Shown here one piece after another: positions 39,933 through 49,153 of a DNA stretch of 56,162 bases. Both the position numbers and the translations under genes were made by a program. How positions within the stretch are numbered: the stretch's first letter is position 1; the number at the start of each line of letters is the position of its first letter. The notes under the pieces were generated by a model. It saw nothing but the letters and a program-made list of their open reading frames with translations. It ran no database searches and had not been told where the DNA came from. Origin of the DNA: Streptococcus sp. SPS1 (lineage in GTDB: Bacteria; Bacillota; Bacilli; Lactobacillales; Streptococcaceae); NCBI RefSeq assembly GCF_030439915.1, contig NZ_JAQFJG010000012.1, positions 1 to 56,162 of the forward strand, read 5' to 3'.

Positions 39933-40022
39933 TATTTCTTATCTTTCTTTTCGTTTATTTGTAAGCAGACTCAAGCAAAATCTCATTGTGCTATATATGA
40001 TAAGACTGAGAAATTCAGAAAG

Positions 40023-40176
40023 TAATACTCTTCGAAAATCTCTTCAAACCACGTCAGCGTCGCCTTACCGTAGATATGGTCACTGACTTCGTCAGTCTTA
40101 TCTACAACCTCAAAACTGTGTTTTGAGCAACCTGCGGCTAACTTCCTAGTTTGCTCTTTGAATTTCATTGAGTATA
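40023..40176 (+). repeat. BOX element (boxA-boxB-boxC)
   Basis: It has the same modules and orientation as the copy at 36934-37085: ATACTCTTCGAAAATCTCTT at the start, GACTTCGTCAGTCTTATCTA in the middle and TTTCATTGAGTATA at the end. It lies 90 nt upstream of the lipase-lectin gene start, so the two copies bracket that gene. Confidence 0.9.
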
Positions 40177-40412
40177 AATTCATTCTTATCTCTTCTTATC
40201 ATACTAGTCTGCTTGGCTAGGAAGCTAATGCTAGTATCCTAGAATCTTGTCTTTCACAATGCTAACTATCAGACGCAAACATATCTATTCTTCCGCTTCT
40301 TTCAATTATAAGAGCAGGAAGAACCTCATAGTATACTTATATTTCTTCTTTGACCCTGATAGGCAGTCAATCATGAAAAGGTAGAGGTATTCCCCCTTTT
40401 AAATCTTTTTTC
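40177..40412. other. Intergenic region without recognised features
   Basis: This is the rest of the 480-nt gap between the lipase gene and punA. I see no gene, clear promoter or strong hairpin in it. Confidence 0.5.
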
Positions 40413-41222
40413 TTACAATTCAGCAAGAATCCCTTTAAGCAAGCCTTTGAAATCACCTTTAACACGTTCAGTCACTTCTACAACTTCTTCGTGGTTGAGT
40501 TCTTCTTGGAATCCTGCAGCATGGTTAGTGATACATGAAATACCAAGAACTTTCAAGCCTGAGTGGGCTGCAACGATAACTTCAGGAACCGTAGACATAC
40601 CGACTGCATCTGCTCCAAGTATCTTATAGGCACGAATTTCTGCTGGTGTTTCATAAGTCGGACCAGTTACACCGATATAGACACCTTCATCAAGCTTGAT
40701 ACCCAGTTTTTTAGCCACTTCATGGGCAGTAGCACGGTATTCTGGTGTGTAGGCCTTAGACATATCAGGGAAACGTGGACCAAAGTCATCCAAGTTTTCA
40801 CCCATCAATGGGTTTTGCCCCGTCATGTTGATATGGTCTGAGATAGCCATCAAGGTACCAGGCCCATATCCAATACCACCAGCAGCATTGGTTACAATAA
40901 CACCTTCACATCCAAGAACTTTCATGACACGTACTGGGAAAGTCACGACCTCCAGAGGATTTCCTTCGTAGAAATGGAAACGCCCTTGAAGAGCCAAGAC
41001 CCTGCGACCTGCCAGTTCACCATATACCAATTTCCCAGCGTGACCAACTACGGTTGAACGGCCCCAGTTTGGAATCTCAGCATAGTCTACTACAACTGGA
41101 TTTTCGATTTCTTCTGCCAATTCTCCAAGACCTGACCCAAGGATTAGACCGAACTCAGGTGCTTGAATTCCCTTGTCTTTCAGGAAGGCAGCTGTTTCAT
41201 TGATTTTATCTAAAAATGTCAT
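40413..41222 (-). CDS. punA: Purine nucleoside phosphorylase (inosine/guanosine type)
   Basis: A 269-residue trimeric-type PNP. It is a second, unrelated-fold-subfamily enzyme next to DeoD, preferring inosine and guanosine. The signatures are LGSGLGELAEEI, GRFHFYEGN, VTNAAGGIGYGPGTLM, TGPTYETPAEIRA and ITNHAAG. Its start overlaps the DUF1697 gene stop by 4 nt. It belongs to the rpiA-deoB-DUF1697-punA unit. Confidence 0.95.
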   Translation of the reverse strand: MTFLDKINETAAFLKDKGIQAPEFGLILGSGLGELAEEIENPVVVDYAEIPNWGRSTVVGHAGKLVYGELAGRRVLALQGRFHFYEGNPLEVVTFPVRVMKVLGCEGVIVTNAAGGIGYGPGTLMAISDHINMTGQNPLMGENLDDFGPRFPDMSKAYTPEYRATAHEVAKKLGIKLDEGVYIGVTGPTYETPAEIRAYKILGADAVGMSTVPEVIVAAHSGLKVLGISCITNHAAGFQEELNHEEVVEVTERVKGDFKGLLKGILAEL

Positions 41223-41779
41223 TGTGTGTCTCCTTTATTAGTTTTTAGCATTTGACCGATTTTGTCAAAGGTTTTTGCATTGCGAATGGTAATGTGGCGA
41301 TAGAAAGGCATCTTGAGCAAGTACTTATGATAGGCAGTTTTAGAGTAGGTTTCTTCAGAGAATTTCCCCCAGAAAATACCAAGTTTTCCAAAATGAAGCA
41401 CCTCATCTTTCAGCTCTAAGCTTTCAATTGACTCAATGACCTGGTCCACATTCAAGCCCTCAGTGTAAAAGAGGACATCTTTTCGTGTCAAGTCTTCCTT
41501 CCACCAAGCTGGGAGATTTTCCACTTCTGCTTCATAGTCTTCTTGACTCAGTAAAGAAAAGCTCTGAATAAATGGATAACGAGTCCCAAAAAAAGTCTCT
41601 AATTTTTCAACCAATCGAGCTTTTGGTTCTGTCGAAGTAAAGAAAATGTTGCCACTGTTGATGTAGCTTTCAACCTTTTCCAGTTCCAAGTCTGTCAATT
41701 CTTGACAAAGCTCCGCCATGACAACCTTATTCTTGCCACCAACATTGATGCCTCTCACCAACAAAGCATAGCGTGTCAT
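41219..41779 (-). CDS. DUF1697 family protein
   Basis: A 186-residue DUF1697 protein of unknown biochemical function. The typical start YALLVRGINVGGKNKVVMAEL and the NSGNIFF segment are clear, as is the C-terminal ITIRNAKTFDKI. It sits between deoB (1-nt gap) and punA (4-nt overlap), so it is translated with nucleoside-metabolism genes. A role there is only suggested by position. Confidence 0.85.
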   Translation of the reverse strand: MTRYALLVRGINVGGKNKVVMAELCQELTDLELEKVESYINSGNIFFTSTEPKARLVEKLETFFGTRYPFIQSFSLLSQEDYEAEVENLPAWWKEDLTRKDVLFYTEGLNVDQVIESIESLELKDEVLHFGKLGIFWGKFSEETYSKTAYHKYLLKMPFYRHITIRNAKTFDKIGQMLKTNKGDTQ

Positions 41780-41780
41780 C

Positions 41781-42992
41781 TTATACCAATTTATCTAAGA
41801 AACTTTCCCCAATCATAGCAGTTTCCACACCAAAGTTATCGGCAACAGTCGCTGAAATATCTGCAAAATGTCCTACTGGAATGACACCATTGCCTTTAAA
41901 GGCAGGGCTATAGGCCAAAAGTGGAATATATTCACGAGTGTGGTCTGTTCCTGCATAAGTTGGGTCATTTCCATGGTCCGCAGTAATCAAGAGAAGGTCG
42001 TTCTCTCTCATAGCTGCGATAATTTCAGATAAGCGTTCATCAAACTCATGCAAACAATCACGGTAGCCGTGAGCATTACGACGGTGGCCATAAAGGGCAT
42101 CAAAGTCAACCAAGTTTGTGAATGAAAATCCTTTTTCAAACTCAGCAAGGCCCATAGTCTTCAACAGTGTGTCAATTCCGTGGCTATTTGACTTATTGTG
42201 ACCCATATCATGGTTGATACCAACACCGTTAAAGATATCATTGATTTTACCCACAGCATAAGTATCGATACCAGCTTCATTCAATTTATCCAAAACAGTC
42301 GGTGCAAATGGAGAAACGGCTAAGTCACGACGGTTGGCTGTACGAGTGAAGTTACCTGGCTCACCAACATATGGACGGGCAATGATGCGACCAAGAAGGG
42401 CAGGGCGCTCAAGGGTAATTGAACGAGCGTATTCACAGATACGATACAATTCGTCCAAAGGAATGATGTCTTCGTGGGCAGCAATTTGCAAGACTGGGTC
42501 AGCTGAAGTATAGATAATCAACTCTCCAGTTTCCATCTGACGTGGTCCAAAATCATCGATAACGGCTGTTCCTGAGTAAGGTTTGTTAGCTTCACGAATG
42601 ACCTTGCGTCCTGAGAAATCTTCGATTTTTGTCAAGATTTCTTCTGGGAATCCGTTCCAGAAAGTATCGAAAGGCTCAGTAATATTGAGTCCCATGATTT
42701 CCCAGTGTCCAGTCATGGTGTCCTTACCAAGGGACACTTCTTCCAATTTTGTTGCATATCCTGTTGGATTGCTTTCCGCCGGTACAGTCTTAAGAGGTGT
42801 TTCACGAGGAATATTTCCAAGACCTATTTTAGCCATGTTTGGGACATTCAAACCAACTGTTTTTGAAATGTGTCCCAGTGTGTCAGAGGCACCATCTGGA
42901 ACCCCTGCATTGACAAAGTTATTGGCATCTGGTGCAGCTCCGATTCCTACAGAATCCAGTACTACCAAGTGAATACGATTAAATTTAGACAT
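41781..42992 (-). CDS. deoB: Phosphopentomutase
   Basis: A 403-residue alkaline-phosphatase-superfamily mutase that turns (deoxy)ribose-1-phosphate into the 5-phosphate. The metal sites are [13 protein letters not shown] at the N-terminus with [21 protein letters not shown] near the C-terminus, and the phosphate-acceptor Thr is in [10 protein letters not shown]. It links the phosphorylases to DeoC and RpiA. It lies 13 nt downstream of rpiA. Confidence 0.95.
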   Translation of the reverse strand: MSKFNRIHLVVLDSVGIGAAPDANNFVNAGVPDGASDTLGHISKTVGLNVPNMAKIGLGNIPRETPLKTVPAESNPTGYATKLEEVSLGKDTMTGHWEIMGLNITEPFDTFWNGFPEEILTKIEDFSGRKVIREANKPYSGTAVIDDFGPRQMETGELIIYTSADPVLQIAAHEDIIPLDELYRICEYARSITLERPALLGRIIARPYVGEPGNFTRTANRRDLAVSPFAPTVLDKLNEAGIDTYAVGKINDIFNGVGINHDMGHNKSNSHGIDTLLKTMGLAEFEKGFSFTNLVDFDALYGHRRNAHGYRDCLHEFDERLSEIIAAMRENDLLLITADHGNDPTYAGTDHTREYIPLLAYSPAFKGNGVIPVGHFADISATVADNFGVETAMIGESFLDKLV

Positions 42993-43005
42993 CTTATGCC
43001 CCCTT

Positions 43006-43689
43006 CTATTTTTCTTTTCTTGAGGTTAAAATCTGAACGCCATCTTGTCCAGCAACGATTACCTTATCCACCATTTGGTTGAATAAGCCGTGCTCTACGA
43101 CACCAACGACATGGTCCAATTCTTGTCCGAAAGCAATTGGATCTTCAATGACATCCAAGGCAAGGTCAATGATAAAGTTCTGCATATCGGTCACAAAACG
43201 TTGGCCATCTTTTTCACGGAAACTTGGTTTGTAGCCAGCTCGTTCAAAACGACGAAAGACCTGCTCTGCACCATACTGAACCACTTCTACTGGCAATTTA
43301 AAAGCACCTAGTTTGTCTACCAGCTTGCTTTCATCCACCACCCAAATATATTCTTTTGAGGGCGTTGCTACAACCTTCTCCATCAGAAGGGCACCACCAC
43401 CGCCTTTGATTCCGTTAAACTGGCTATCCACTTCATCCGCCCCGTCAACCGTCACATCAACCAAGTCTACTTGGTCAATAGACTTGAGCGGGATGTTAAG
43501 ACCTTCAGCCTGTTTACTAGTCACACTAGAAGTTGTTACAGCTGTAATCTGCAATCCTTCTTCCTTGATACGACGACCGATTTCTTCGACAAAATAATAG
43601 GCAGTCGAGCCTGTTCCAAGTCCAACGACCATTCCATCGCTCACGAACTCAGCAGCCTTGATACCTGCCATTTTCTTCAGATTTTCCAC
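43006..43689 (-). CDS. rpiA: Ribose-5-phosphate isomerase A
   Basis: A 227-residue isomerase interconverting ribose-5-phosphate and ribulose-5-phosphate. Family motifs are [20 protein letters not shown] and [11 protein letters not shown]. The start is GTG at 43687-43689 (VENLKKMAG). GGAGG lies at good spacing before it, and the resulting length equals the usual 227 residues; the longer ATG frame has no support. It is the first gene of the rpiA-deoB-DUF1697-punA unit. Confidence 0.95.
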   Translation of the reverse strand: MENLKKMAGIKAAEFVSDGMVVGLGTGSTAYYFVEEIGRRIKEEGLQITAVTTSSVTSKQAEGLNIPLKSIDQVDLVDVTVDGADEVDSQFNGIKGGGGALLMEKVVATPSKEYIWVVDESKLVDKLGAFKLPVEVVQYGAEQVFRRFERAGYKPSFREKDGQRFVTDMQNFIIDLALDVIEDPIAFGQELDHVVGVVEHGLFNQMVDKVIVAGQDGVQILTSRKEK

Positions 43690-43970
43690 CGATTTACCTC
43701 CATCATTCTCAGTTCTTATTTTACTATGAAACCGCTTTTTATTCAAGTGAAAAGATCAAATTTACATTTTTCATCAATCTTTCTTTAAAAATATGCATTT
43801 TCTTTTTACCAAACGAATAAAAATGAGTTTATCTTTTATGTATTTGATTTGTTCATCTCTTTCCAGTTCCAAAAATAAGACCTTAACTTTGATACGTCTA
43901 GTTTAGCATTAAAGCAGGCGCATTTCAAGAATCATAAATTAAGAGAAGGAAGTAGGTTTATCTATCTATT

Positions 43971-44843
43971 TTAAACAAGTTTATCTTTGCTTACCCTCTC
44001 TTGTTGACAAATAATTTTCATTACTTTAGGAAGACAATTACTAATTCCCGTCGGCAAGACCACATACTGTTCTTGAGATAGTTCTTGGGCTATGGCTGAA
44101 TGAAGATGGGTCGCTACTGCCACACTCTCGTAGAGACTGGCTTGTTTAAACTGGCCTGCAAATCCTGCAATCATCCCAGCCAGAGTATCTCCCATTCCCC
44201 CAGTCGCCTGATAGGGACCACCAACCTGTAACTGGTAATAATCAGACTGGCCAACTTGCCAAATACGAGTAGCTGGACCTTTCTCTACCAAAATTGTTCC
44301 TTGAGGGAAGGAAGTTAGGACACTAGCCGTTGCAGCTTCCTTTTGCTTTTCAATAGCAATACCAGACAGCTTTTCCCACTCTTTTTGGTGGGGAGTTAGG
44401 ATAAGCTGGTTAGATGGAAATGACAAACTTGTTCTAGCAAGAATGGTCAGGGCACCACCATCTACAATCAAAATCTGATTCTGTCTTAAATTAACAAAGA
44501 CTTGTTTTACTAGATTTTCTCCAAAAGTATCGTCTCGTAAACCAGGGCCCAGCAAGACAACTTCTGCCTTATCCAACTGCTCTTTTAACAATTGCTGATC
44601 TTGAAGAGCAAAGGCCATAGCCTCAGGTAAATGGCTGTGCAGAGCTGGAATATTTTCCCTGTCCGTTCCAACGGTCACCAATCCTGCACCGCTTTTTACA
44701 GCTGCTAAAGTAGCCATGATAATGGCACCACCATAAGGATAAGTTCCACCCAGCAACAGCAGACGACCGTAGTCCCCTTTATGACTGGTACGAGAACGTT
44801 CAATAATAACTTTTTCTAGTAGAGCTTGATCAATTACTTTCAT
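43971..44843 (-). CDS. nnrD: ADP/ATP-dependent NAD(P)H-hydrate dehydratase
   Basis: A 290-residue ribokinase-like YjeF C-domain protein that repairs hydrated NADH and NADPH. Motifs are YGGAIIMATLAAVKSGAGLVT, LLGPGLRDD, LTPHQKEW and ATGGMGDTLAGMIAG. The epimerase half is not fused here. It follows the unknown 273-residue gene by 13 nt, so they may share a transcript. The 280 nt up to rpiA hold no recognised gene. Confidence 0.9.
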   Translation of the reverse strand: MKVIDQALLEKVIIERSRTSHKGDYGRLLLLGGTYPYGGAIIMATLAAVKSGAGLVTVGTDRENIPALHSHLPEAMAFALQDQQLLKEQLDKAEVVLLGPGLRDDTFGENLVKQVFVNLRQNQILIVDGGALTILARTSLSFPSNQLILTPHQKEWEKLSGIAIEKQKEAATASVLTSFPQGTILVEKGPATRIWQVGQSDYYQLQVGGPYQATGGMGDTLAGMIAGFAGQFKQASLYESVAVATHLHSAIAQELSQEQYVVLPTGISNCLPKVMKIICQQERVSKDKLV

Positions 44844-44856
44844 CGTTTTTCCTCAA

Positions 44857-45678
44857 CTATCCTTTATCTGATTGTTTTAAAACAACTTGATAGACTTTCT
44901 TAGTCCACTCTTCTAAGTCTTCTCCAGCATAGTCAAGATAATACACCCTATCTTGTATTTTGGTTGGAATAATATTTTCAAATTGGCTCTTATTATGAGT
45001 TGGAATAATGCAAATATACAACTCACTTAATAAATTAAGCATGTCCTTAATTTTTACAGCATGGTAACCATCAAAAATATAACCAGGAACTTTAATCAAA
45101 TCTGTATAGATAAAATGAAAACTTACTCCAGGAATAAACTTGTCTTGTAATTCTTTCTCTGAAGGAGCTCGACCTAATAAACGCTCCATCGCCAATCGAT
45201 AACCAGAACTTGTATTTGACCACCCTAACATGACATAGTCAAAATAATCTATCGGATCAGATGCAGCATTTCGACTATCCAAAACCAACTCCTCAGCATC
45301 TCGCCCAAAGGCTTTCACAGCAGATAAGAGCTGACCTGTTTTAAAGATAGAAATCGCTGCATCTATAGTCGTAGTATGACTACAGTAGTCTGAAGTCACT
45401 AACCTCTTATGTAGATCATAAGTCGAGGCTACTCTTTTATCTGTAGGGGTAAATGGTGGCAGAAAGGGATGCTGACAGATGTAATCTAAAATTTCTTTTT
45501 TTAAACAAGAATCAGCACACTCAATACTTGTTTGACGTTTATGAAGTTTTTCGTAAGCTATAAATTTAGCAATTTTTTCTAATTCCCACTCTTGAATATT
45601 TGGATAATCAATTAGTGCTAAGTAGTATATTCCATCCCATTGTAAACTATATTCCCCACTATAAATTTTTAAAATCAT
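44857..45678 (-). CDS. Unknown protein, possible ADP-ribosyltransferase-like fold
   Basis: A 273-residue protein I do not recognise by name. After an N-terminal part (1-95) there is CSHTTTIDAAISIFKTGQLLS (about 99-119), which is shaped like the His-Thr start and the helix ending in Gly of ART/DarT-type domains. Further on are a conserved-looking Asp/Asn region (DSRNAASDPIDYFDYV) and FHFIYTDLIKVPGY. The fold suggestion is weak and by eye only. A good AGGTGATTAG site precedes the ATG. It lies directly upstream of nnrD and marks the border between the core region and the AT-rich accessory tract. Confidence 0.4.
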   Translation of the reverse strand: MILKIYSGEYSLQWDGIYYLALIDYPNIQEWELEKIAKFIAYEKLHKRQTSIECADSCLKKEILDYICQHPFLPPFTPTDKRVASTYDLHKRLVTSDYCSHTTTIDAAISIFKTGQLLSAVKAFGRDAEELVLDSRNAASDPIDYFDYVMLGWSNTSSGYRLAMERLLGRAPSEKELQDKFIPGVSFHFIYTDLIKVPGYIFDGYHAVKIKDMLNLLSELYICIIPTHNKSQFENIIPTKIQDRVYYLDYAGEDLEEWTKKVYQVVLKQSDKG

Positions 45679-45755
45679 CTAATCACCTCACTCCATTATA
45701 CAACAAAAAGGAGGCGCATACCTCCTTATTAAAAATTAAAAATTTATATTTAGTA

Positions 45756-46152
45756 CTAATCCAACAAACTGGGATTTGTTCTTAAGCACATAATGTATTC
45801 TTCGATTTTTCTCTCCAGCTCATCTTTATTTTCTTCCAAGGCAGGATAAAACCCTGTAACTCCGTATCCAATCATTTTGTACAGATCGATAAGGCGGTAA
45901 CTATTTTCCGATTTTTTATTTACTATATCAGATTCATTTGCAATCTCTTCCATATTGCATAGTTTCTCAAAAGTTTGTCTGTTTGCAATTTTTTGATAAG
46001 ACTTCCACATTTCCTCTTCTGTTTTATCGCTTCGGTTAGGCGTTGGCCAAGCCTTTTTCATTTGTGATATACGAATATTTTTATCATCCTTGCTGCTAAA
46101 ACTTATCAGTGATAACAACACATTCTTCCCAAAAGCTACACAAAAAAATCAT
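45756..46152 (-). pseudogene. Small unknown gene, 5' end disturbed
   Basis: The frame 45756-46121 encodes about 121 residues with a GTG first codon and no good ribosome binding site. The frame is open upstream to a TGA, where seven T (minus strand, 46142-46148) precede it. Removing one T would join an ATG at 46150-46152 to give MIFCVAFGKNVLLSL and the rest. The body (SQMKKAWPTPNRSDKTEEE, LIDLYKMIGYGVTGFYPALEE) matches no family I know. It could be an intact gene with a GTG start. Confidence 0.4.
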
Positions 46153-46285
46153 ATTTAAAAACTAATTCATAGCCTAACCGCACCTCATATTTATAGTCGG
46201 ATATTTTAATATAAAGAGGAGTATCACAACAAACTATTCTATTTAATGGAACAATTACCCCTTTAACTTCTAATTTTCAATTTTC
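46137..46285 (-). pseudogene. Frameshifted small ORF after the 224-residue gene
   Basis: A short ATG frame (MKIEN, then stop) overlaps the upstream stop as TAATG. One base of shift opens a stretch of about 42 codons (KLEVKGVIVPLNRIVCCD, IKISDYKYEVRLGYELVF) ending near 46137. The composition looks coding. It is likely a decayed small gene of about 47 residues, and no family is recognised. Confidence 0.3.
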
Positions 46286-46286
46286 A

Positions 46287-46961
46287 TTATCTGTACCCAA
46301 AAATAATAAAACATTTTTCAATATCATCATATTCATAAGGAATACTAAATTTATTAAGCGTACACTCTATTTCTATTTTTTTATCAGTAACACATATCTT
46401 TGGCTCAATTAAACGTCCTTGACCAAGAACTTTCTCAAATTTACTTCTAATTTTAAACCATTCAACAATTCTCATATTCATATGAAAAAAATGTTCATCA
46501 GCATCAATCGTCCAATACATGCTAGGCTCTTCTTCATCAAAAAACGTCTTATATTGTATCGAGATGTCTCTCATGTTCTCCATGATGGAATCTATCAGTT
46601 CTTTCCATTTTGTATTGTTCATAAAAGAGGTTAGATTTCTTTCTTCAAGAACCTGTTTAATTTTTTCTTTTTCAGTTTTTTTGTTGTTATATTTCCCAAT
46701 TTCAATTTCGTCTATAATGTGTTGCATAACAGATAACGCTCTATCATCTATTCTTTGATAAACATAAGATGGCGATATACGTTGTTTATCTCTTTGTACA
46801 TAATACCACCCGTAATGCCCCCAACCAGTAACTATAAAATGGAAATCTCCCTCCCAACTTATATGGAAATAAATTCTATCTTCATCATTAGAACTACTTA
46901 TTTTGATAACTCCACTTCTCGGATTTAGTTTTTCACATAAAATATTATGTATTAGTTTCAT
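46287..46961 (-). CDS. Unknown protein with FMNNTKWKEL motif (DUF6678-like?)
   Basis: A 224-residue soluble protein. The N-terminal half has a beta-rich segment (IYFHISWEGDFHFIVTGWG), and the centre carries LTSFMNNTKWKELIDSI. That motif reminds me of DUF6678 proteins, which occur in immunity-gene neighbourhoods; the match is from memory and weak. The C-terminal half (WTIDADEHFFHMNM...) is unrecognised. AAGGA lies 14 nt before the ATG. It is part of a run of minus-strand immunity-type genes. Confidence 0.5.
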   Translation of the reverse strand: MKLIHNILCEKLNPRSGVIKISSSNDEDRIYFHISWEGDFHFIVTGWGHYGWYYVQRDKQRISPSYVYQRIDDRALSVMQHIIDEIEIGKYNNKKTEKEKIKQVLEERNLTSFMNNTKWKELIDSIMENMRDISIQYKTFFDEEEPSMYWTIDADEHFFHMNMRIVEWFKIRSKFEKVLGQGRLIEPKICVTDKKIEIECTLNKFSIPYEYDDIEKCFIIFGYR

Positions 46962-47019
46962 CTATGACTATTTTTCCTTACACCTTCAAATTTACCAGTC
47001 TGTTTCTAATACAAACATT

Positions 47020-47304
47020 TTATTCTTCAAACTTTTCCTCAACATTAAAAATCACTTCACAATCGCAACCAGCACCATTTTCTCGCAAAAATTCTATAAC
47101 CTTTTCAATATCCACATTTTTATCTTTCAAAAACTCATTTGTTAAAGAAAAATCGTAATTACACTCTACCGTTTCTGATTTATCATTTAGATAATCAAAT
47201 AATTCATAAAATAATTTCTTCTCCATCGGTAAGTTCTCTTCAAATTCTTCCATTTGTTTGACTTGATATTCTTGTAACAATTTTCTCTTCTCAAATTTGT
47301 TCAT
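47020..47304 (-). CDS. DUF2695 family protein
   Basis: A 94-residue acidic protein with the DUF2695 signature: LFDYLNDKSETVECNYDFSL, a helix with EFLKDKNVDIEKVIEFL, and ENGAGCDCEVIFNVEE at the C-terminus. Function is unknown, and such genes are frequent in polymorphic-toxin immunity clusters. AAAGGAG precedes the ATG. Confidence 0.75.
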   Translation of the reverse strand: MNKFEKRKLLQEYQVKQMEEFEENLPMEKKLFYELFDYLNDKSETVECNYDFSLTNEFLKDKNVDIEKVIEFLRENGAGCDCEVIFNVEEKFEE

Positions 47305-47342
47305 GATCTTTTCTCCTTTATAAAATTATTGTTTTAAATCGT

Positions 47343-47762
47343 TTATTTTTTTACCTTATACACCATATCTCCGCTATTCCAAACATACATAATTGCCGAC
47401 ACTGGTCGTTTCCCATCTTCCCGAAGCCATCCTGTATATGTGGTTGTGTTGCCATAATAGCCTTCAATAATGATTTCAAATTCTGAGTCTGTATATTCAT
47501 CTATAAATTGTTGTAAACCAATAGACTTTCCATTGAAATGTCCTTCACCCAAGGTTTTGTTAAATATCAATACATCGCACAGGTCGATATCACATTTCTC
47601 AAAACATATTTCACCAGGGTATGATCTTTCTTCACCTTCCACAAATTCATATATTTTATTAACTTTTAACGTCAAAGTTTCGTTGTGATATTTGATTTCT
47701 TTCACCCTGCTATCATGAAGGCTGAAAAGGATGTTGCTACTTCTATCGTGTATAAACTTCAT
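47343..47762 (-). CDS. Immunity-type protein, unnamed family
   Basis: A 139-residue protein starting FIHDRSSNILFSLHDSRV, with GYYGNTTTYTGWLRE and WNSGDMVYKV near the end. I recall similar hypothetical proteins in Clostridia next to toxin-immunity loci, but know no named family. AGGAG precedes the ATG, and it is 38 nt upstream of the DUF2695 gene, probably the same transcript. Confidence 0.5.
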   Translation of the reverse strand: MKFIHDRSSNILFSLHDSRVKEIKYHNETLTLKVNKIYEFVEGEERSYPGEICFEKCDIDLCDVLIFNKTLGEGHFNGKSIGLQQFIDEYTDSEFEIIIEGYYGNTTTYTGWLREDGKRPVSAIMYVWNSGDMVYKVKK

Positions 47763-47794
47763 ACTGTTTCTCCTAATTTCACCTTAATATCTAG

Positions 47795-48845
47795 TTATTT
47801 AGCTACTTTTTTTACATAAAAGGTCGCTCTTCCTTTACCATGTCTTTCAATATACGCTTCCTCAGTCAATTGCTTAAGCATATTTTCGATTGTAGCCTTT
47901 CCTACACTTGGAACTAATTCCATCATATCGCTTTTAGTAAATTTACCTAATTTCCTATCAATTGCATTTCTAACAAGTTCAATTGTAGGCACTTTTTCGT
48001 CTACATAATCAACCCTTTCTTCAAAATCAATATAAGCAGCTAATATCGTTCTGAGAATATATTTTATAAATGGCACAGGATCTTCTTTGTTTTCATGCCA
48101 ACCTATCCCACTTTTTTCTAAAGCTATATAATAACTGTCTTTATTTTTTTCTATTCTACTTTCTAAACTGATATATTTCCCAATTACATATCCTTTTCTG
48201 TATAGCAAAAGAGTTGTTAATAAACGACTCATCCTTCCATTCCCATCATTGAAAGGATGAATACAAAGAAAATCATGAATAAAAATTGGAATTAAAAGCA
48301 ACGAATCCACATCTTTTTTGTCAAAAGCTATATTCAATTCATTACAAATTTGCTCAATTGCGCCTGGTGTTTCATATGGGGATAATGGTTTAAACCTTTC
48401 GACAGCATTACCCTCTTTATCTTTTTCCACAATAGAATTCTGCGTATTTTTATATCGACCACCAATTCCTTTTTCACTATACTTAAATAGTTCTCTATGA
48501 AGTTGCAAAATATAGTTACTGTTGATTGGAATATATTCATAACTTTCATGAATAGTATTTAATACATCTCTATATCCAAGAATTTCTTCTTCATCCCTAT
48601 TTCTAGGAGTTGTTTTTGATTCATTAACTCTTTTATTCTGACTGCTGTACTAACAATTCCCTCTATTTATTAGAATCCTCTACACTTTTAATTTTAGCAA
48701 TTTTTACTAATTTATCTAAAACAGCAGGTTTACGTGTCAAAAAAACTTCTTGTTTTCCTTTGTGCTCATGAATTTGTGAAAGAAGATTTATAATTTCACT
48801 ATCCCACTTACTACTTGCTAGATTTTCATAACTAAAAAATCTCAT
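47795..48845 (-). pseudogene. Class II Fic gene broken by two frameshifts
   Basis: The minus strand encodes a Fic protein of about 350 residues in three pieces. Piece 1 (48845-48663) starts MRFFSYENLASSKWD after AGGAGG and ends EDSNK. One missing A in the tract at 48666-48668 would continue as IEGIVSTAVRIKELMNQK. A second missing A at 48613-48617 would continue as TTPRNRDEEEILGYRDVLN into the long piece, which holds the catalytic HPFNDGNGRMSR and a C-terminal winged-helix part. The first shift falls inside SNKIEG, the class II inhibitory (S/T)xxxE(G/N) motif. The frame upstream of 48508 has no ATG, so the catalytic piece is probably not translated. Confidence 0.8.
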
Positions 48846-48872
48846 TCGCCTACCTCCTGTTCTTTTCTCCTA

Positions 48873-48915
48873 ATTATACCATGTTTTTAGGCGATTGCTA
48901 ACAACTTAGGCGATT
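48873..48915 (-). promoter_or_regulatory. Promoter of the Fic pseudogene with tandem direct repeats
   Basis: On the minus strand, TGGTATAAT (TATAAT at 48873-48878) is an extended -10. Upstream, AATCGCCTAA occurs twice (48906-48915 and 48887-48896), 19 bp apart, flanking a weak -35. This is two helical turns, typical of a regulator binding site. Confidence 0.45.
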
Positions 48916-48928
48916 ATTTATACTTACC

Positions 48929-49010
48929 TAAGTTGTAAAATAAAGTGAGACAACATAACATCGTTATTTTCTGTTAAGATTGTTTCATCAATCTTATTTA
49001 ACAAAGAGCC
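48929..49010. repeat. Dispersed repeat ending in AACAAAGAGCC, copy 1
   Basis: This 82-nt sequence closely matches 50590-50670. Read on the minus strand it starts GGCTCTTTGTTAAATAAG, resembling terminal repeats of ISL3-family elements such as IS1167. No transposase is present. ACAACTTAGG (48901-48910) and CCTAAGTTGT (48927-48936) form a perfect inverted repeat at its edge. Confidence 0.55.
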
Positions 49011-49015
49011 CTAAA

Positions 49016-49050
49016 AAGGAATTAAGCAACCTGACGCTGCTTAATTCCTT
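49016..49050. terminator. Strong hairpin in the gap before the DUF4026 gene end
   Basis: AAGGAATTAAGCA (49016-49028) pairs perfectly with TGCTTAATTCCTT (49038-49050). An A-rich left flank gives a T-run on the minus strand, so it can end minus-strand transcripts from the DUF4026 gene. The rest of the 300-nt gap holds only repeats. Confidence 0.65.
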
Positions 49051-49057
49051 CACTAAC

Positions 49058-49089
49058 ATTATTTCATCAACCTTATTTAACAAAGAGCC
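49058..49089. repeat. Dispersed repeat, partial copy
   Basis: This 32-nt sequence matches the last part of the copies ending at 49010 and 50670 (ATTTCATCAACCTTATTTAA, CAAAGAGCC). Confidence 0.5.
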
Positions 49090-49153
49090 ATTTTACCATA
49101 GAAGGCTTGATTTGAATTTACAGACTTTTTATCATACGCTCTATTTTATTTCC

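Noticed and set aside
43800..43815. Possible competence (ComX/cin-box) site, AACGAATA
   Set aside because: It has one mismatch to TACGAATA and no gene starts downstream on the plus strand; the same octamer also occurs by chance near 24475.
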